A stretch of DNA of 64,000 nucleotides from Clostridium ganghwense. Its GTDB lineage: Bacteria; Bacillota; Clostridia; Clostridiales; Clostridiaceae. The notes under the pieces are model-generated. The model was not told the origin of the DNA and ran no database searches. It saw nothing but the letters and a program-made list of their open reading frames with translations. The position numbers and the translations under genes are program-made. Below, piece after piece: positions 62,901 through 64,000 of the stretch (positions within the stretch are counted from its first letter, which is position 1; each line of letters opens with the position of its first letter). The stretch spans positions 124,001 to 188,000 of the forward strand of contig NZ_JAPQES010000004.1 in assembly GCF_026735165.1 (NCBI RefSeq), written 5' to 3'.

Positions 62901-64000
62901 TATGAAAATAAAAGCTGAGGTTTGTTTGATAAAACGGCAAGTGGAGTATCATTTCCCATTGAACCTATAGGTTCCTTGCCATTTTCAGCCATATGTTTCA
63001 ATATAACTTCTATATCTTCCATAGAATATCCAAAAGCTTGCTGCTTCTCTTTTAAAGCTTCAGGATTTATTTTTGTCTTTTCTGCTTCCCCTTCAAAATT
63101 ATCCAAAGTAAGTTTATTTTTATCAACTACTTTTTTATAAGGTTTGCTTGTACAAAGTTCTTTTATCACTTCTTCATTTTCAAATATTTTTTTGTTTTTA
63201 GTATCAACTAGTAACATTTTCCCTGGCTCTAGTCTACCTTTTTTAACTATTTCCTCTGGACTGAATTGAACAACTCCTAACTCTGATGCCATTACAATAA
63301 GTCCACTTTTTGTAATTACATATTTAGCAGGTCTTAATCCATTTCTATCAAGAGTCGCTCCTATCTTTTCTCCATCTGTGAAGAATACAGCCGCAGGACC
63401 ATCCCAAGGTTCAATAAGTGAACCATGATATTCATAGAATGCTCTCTCATCCTTTGACATGAATTCATTACCCTTACAAGCTTCTGGAATAAGCATTCTC
63501 ATAGCATGTACAGCACTTCTTCCATCCATTGTTAGAAGTTCAAAAACATTATCTAAGGATGCTGAGTCACTTCCATTAGGCGTAATTATAGGGAACAGCT
63601 TTGATATATCTTCTCCAAATACTTCTGATTGCAGCACACCTTCTCTGGCATTCATCCAGTTTCTATTTCCTCTTACAGTATTTATTTCTCCATTATGAGC
63701 TAAATATCTAAAAGGTTGAGCTAAATCCCAAGTAGGGAAAGTATTTGTACTAAAACGTTGATGAACAAGAGCCATAGCACTTTTAAAGTTTATATCATTT
63801 AAATCAAGATAGAATCCATTTATCTGATCTGCTAAAAGTAATCCTTTATATACTATAGTTTTACTAGAAAGACTGCAGATATAAAAATATTCATTATTTC
63901 TTTTAACTAATTTTCTAACTTCACTTTCAGTTCTTTTTCTAATAATATATAATTTTCTTTCAAACTCTTCTTGAGTACAATTACACTTTTCTATAAAAAG
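59945..64000 (-). CDS. gltB: Glutamate synthase large subunit, 5' end cut by window edge
   Basis: The frame is open through the right edge, so the gene continues beyond 64000; the ATG at 63775 is internal, as GltB needs an N-terminal Cys and about 150 more residues. Seen parts: the rest of the glutaminase domain (FSTNTFPTWDLAQPFRYLAHNGEINT), the central domain, the FMN domain (GGEDKIRYRVDSKGD, KPGEGGHLPG), the 3Fe-4S Cys cluster (RKCHCNTCDMGIATQDPELRKC) and the C-terminal GXGXG helix (GSAGQSFGAF). It makes glutamate with GltD. Confidence 0.95.
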   Translation of the reverse strand, partial: LFIEKCNCTQEEFERKLYIIRKRTESEVRKLVKRNNEYFYICSLSSKTIVYKGLLLADQINGFYLDLNDINFKSAMALVHQRFSTNTFPTWDLAQPFRYLAHNGEINTVRGNRNWMNAREGVLQSEVFGEDISKLFPIITPNGSDSASLDNVFELLTMDGRSAVHAMRMLIPEACKGNEFMSKDERAFYEYHGSLIEPWDGPAAVFFTDGEKIGATLDRNGLRPAKYVITKSGLIVMASELGVVQFSPEEIVKKGRLEPGKMLLVDTKNKKIFENEEVIKELCTSKPYKKVVDKNKLTLDNFEGEAEKTKINPEALKEKQQAFGYSMEDIEVILKHMAENGKEPIGSMGNDTPLAVLSNKPQLLFSYFRQLFAQVTNPPIDPIREGVVMSLMNYIGPQKNLLNKELSEHPFVVIERPVLSNDEMAKIKGLRTKDFKATTIPITFKSDSGIDGFKEALKLICERASHRVSEGYNVLILSDKKVDGYEAAIPSLLAVSAVHHYLIKEKSRTKVSIIVESGEARETTHFALLMGYGASAVNPYLAYESIENMAEEKEIENSPKEAVDNYINSICKGLLKILSKMGICTIQSYQGAQIFEALGLNEEFINKYFEGTPSRIGGIGVETIAQEVLMRHNQAFNRLRKPVSELEVGGLYSWRKDGEFHLFNPESIYKLQLASRANDYKVYKEYAELINNQSKNLCTIRGLFNLKKGNSIPIEEVEPVSEIVKRFCTGAMSLGSISREAHETIAIAMNRLGGKSNSGEGGEDKIRYRVDSKGDSKRSAIKQVASGRFGVTTNYLVNADELQIKVAQGAKPGEGGHLPGKKVNDYIAKIRHSTPGIDLISPPPHHDIYSIEDLAQLIYDLKTVNSSSRISVKLVSEVGVGTVAAGVAKAHADVILISGHDGGTGAAPLSSIRHAGVPWEIGVSETHQVLMLNNLRSRVRLQTDGQLKTGRDVVIAALLGAEEFGFATTALVILGCTLLRKCHCNTCDMGIATQDPELRKCFKGKPEYLINFFTFIAQEVREYMAQFGFRTMNEMIGRVDKIEAEKALSHFKASGLDLSNILYKPDMPKRIKPYCVIAQDHGIDEAMDHHLIQIAAPALESKKQVRGSFEIKNIDRTVGTMLSGEIAKAYGEKGLEDDTIVFDFKGSAGQSFGAFGAKGLTLVLEGDANDYIGKGLSGAKIIVKTPKESSFKAEENFIAGNTILYGATSGQLYVNGMVGERFAVRNSGAEAVVEGVGDHCCEYMTGGTVVVIGKTGRNFGAGMSGGIAYILDEANDFDSKCTEAMLEIEELSSKDEDTVYNLINDHYKYTDSAKAKDILANWDTYKNKFKKIISTAYKAILEKTNKSEKVS

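Overview
The window is AT-rich, compactly organised DNA, probably from a spore-forming Clostridium of the sensu stricto type. The evidence is strong AGGAGG-type ribosome sites, A/T-biased codons, a clostridial spore photoproduct lyase, a T-box, LPXTG/sortase surface proteins and five cyclic-di-GMP riboswitch aptamers. I cannot name the species. I found no tRNA, rRNA, insertion sequence, prophage or CRISPR array. Both edges cut genes: a cation-efflux transporter on the left and gltB on the right.

Layout. 0-10 kb: metal efflux, spore photoproduct lyase, a PQQ-propeller lipoprotein, a DUF523 protein, an ABC exporter-azlC-azlD run, a class III aminotransferase and a rubredoxin-like/FAD oxidoreductase. 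10-21 kb: a chemoreceptor behind a c-di-GMP-I riboswitch, then an export module of two TolC-like proteins, a two-component system, and a MacA-like adaptor, MacB-like permease, small lipoprotein and ATPase. 21-41 kb: sbcDC, an NSS amino-acid transporter behind a T-box, threonine aldolase, an ECF S component, a sigma-54 activator, several small proteins, a GGDEF-EAL protein, a chagasin-like protease inhibitor, AMMECR1, a HAD hydrolase and a phosphohexomutase. 41-45 kb: a ferric-type ABC uptake operon. 45-58 kb: a surface and biofilm island. 58-64 kb: gltD and gltB.

The most interesting part is 44.9-58.0 kb. A SipW-type signal peptidase, a TasA/camelysin-like fibre protein, a long coiled-coil repeat protein and an LPXTG protein with a TasA-like domain follow one c-di-GMP-II riboswitch and terminator. 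Next to them lie a class-D-like sortase and a 1430-residue LPXTG adhesin with its own c-di-GMP-II riboswitch. A secreted transglutaminase-like protein follows two tandem c-di-GMP-I aptamers. Base pairing visible in the leaders suggests that c-di-GMP turns the fibre and adhesin genes on and the transglutaminase-like gene off. The two tandem aptamers differ at the base that reads the ligand: G in the distal one, A in the proximal one. The GGDEF-EAL protein at 34-36 kb could help set the level of the signal.

All calls come from reading sequence and from remembered family features. No database search was run. Start codons were moved from the longest reading frame where a ribosome site pointed to a different codon; each entry says so.
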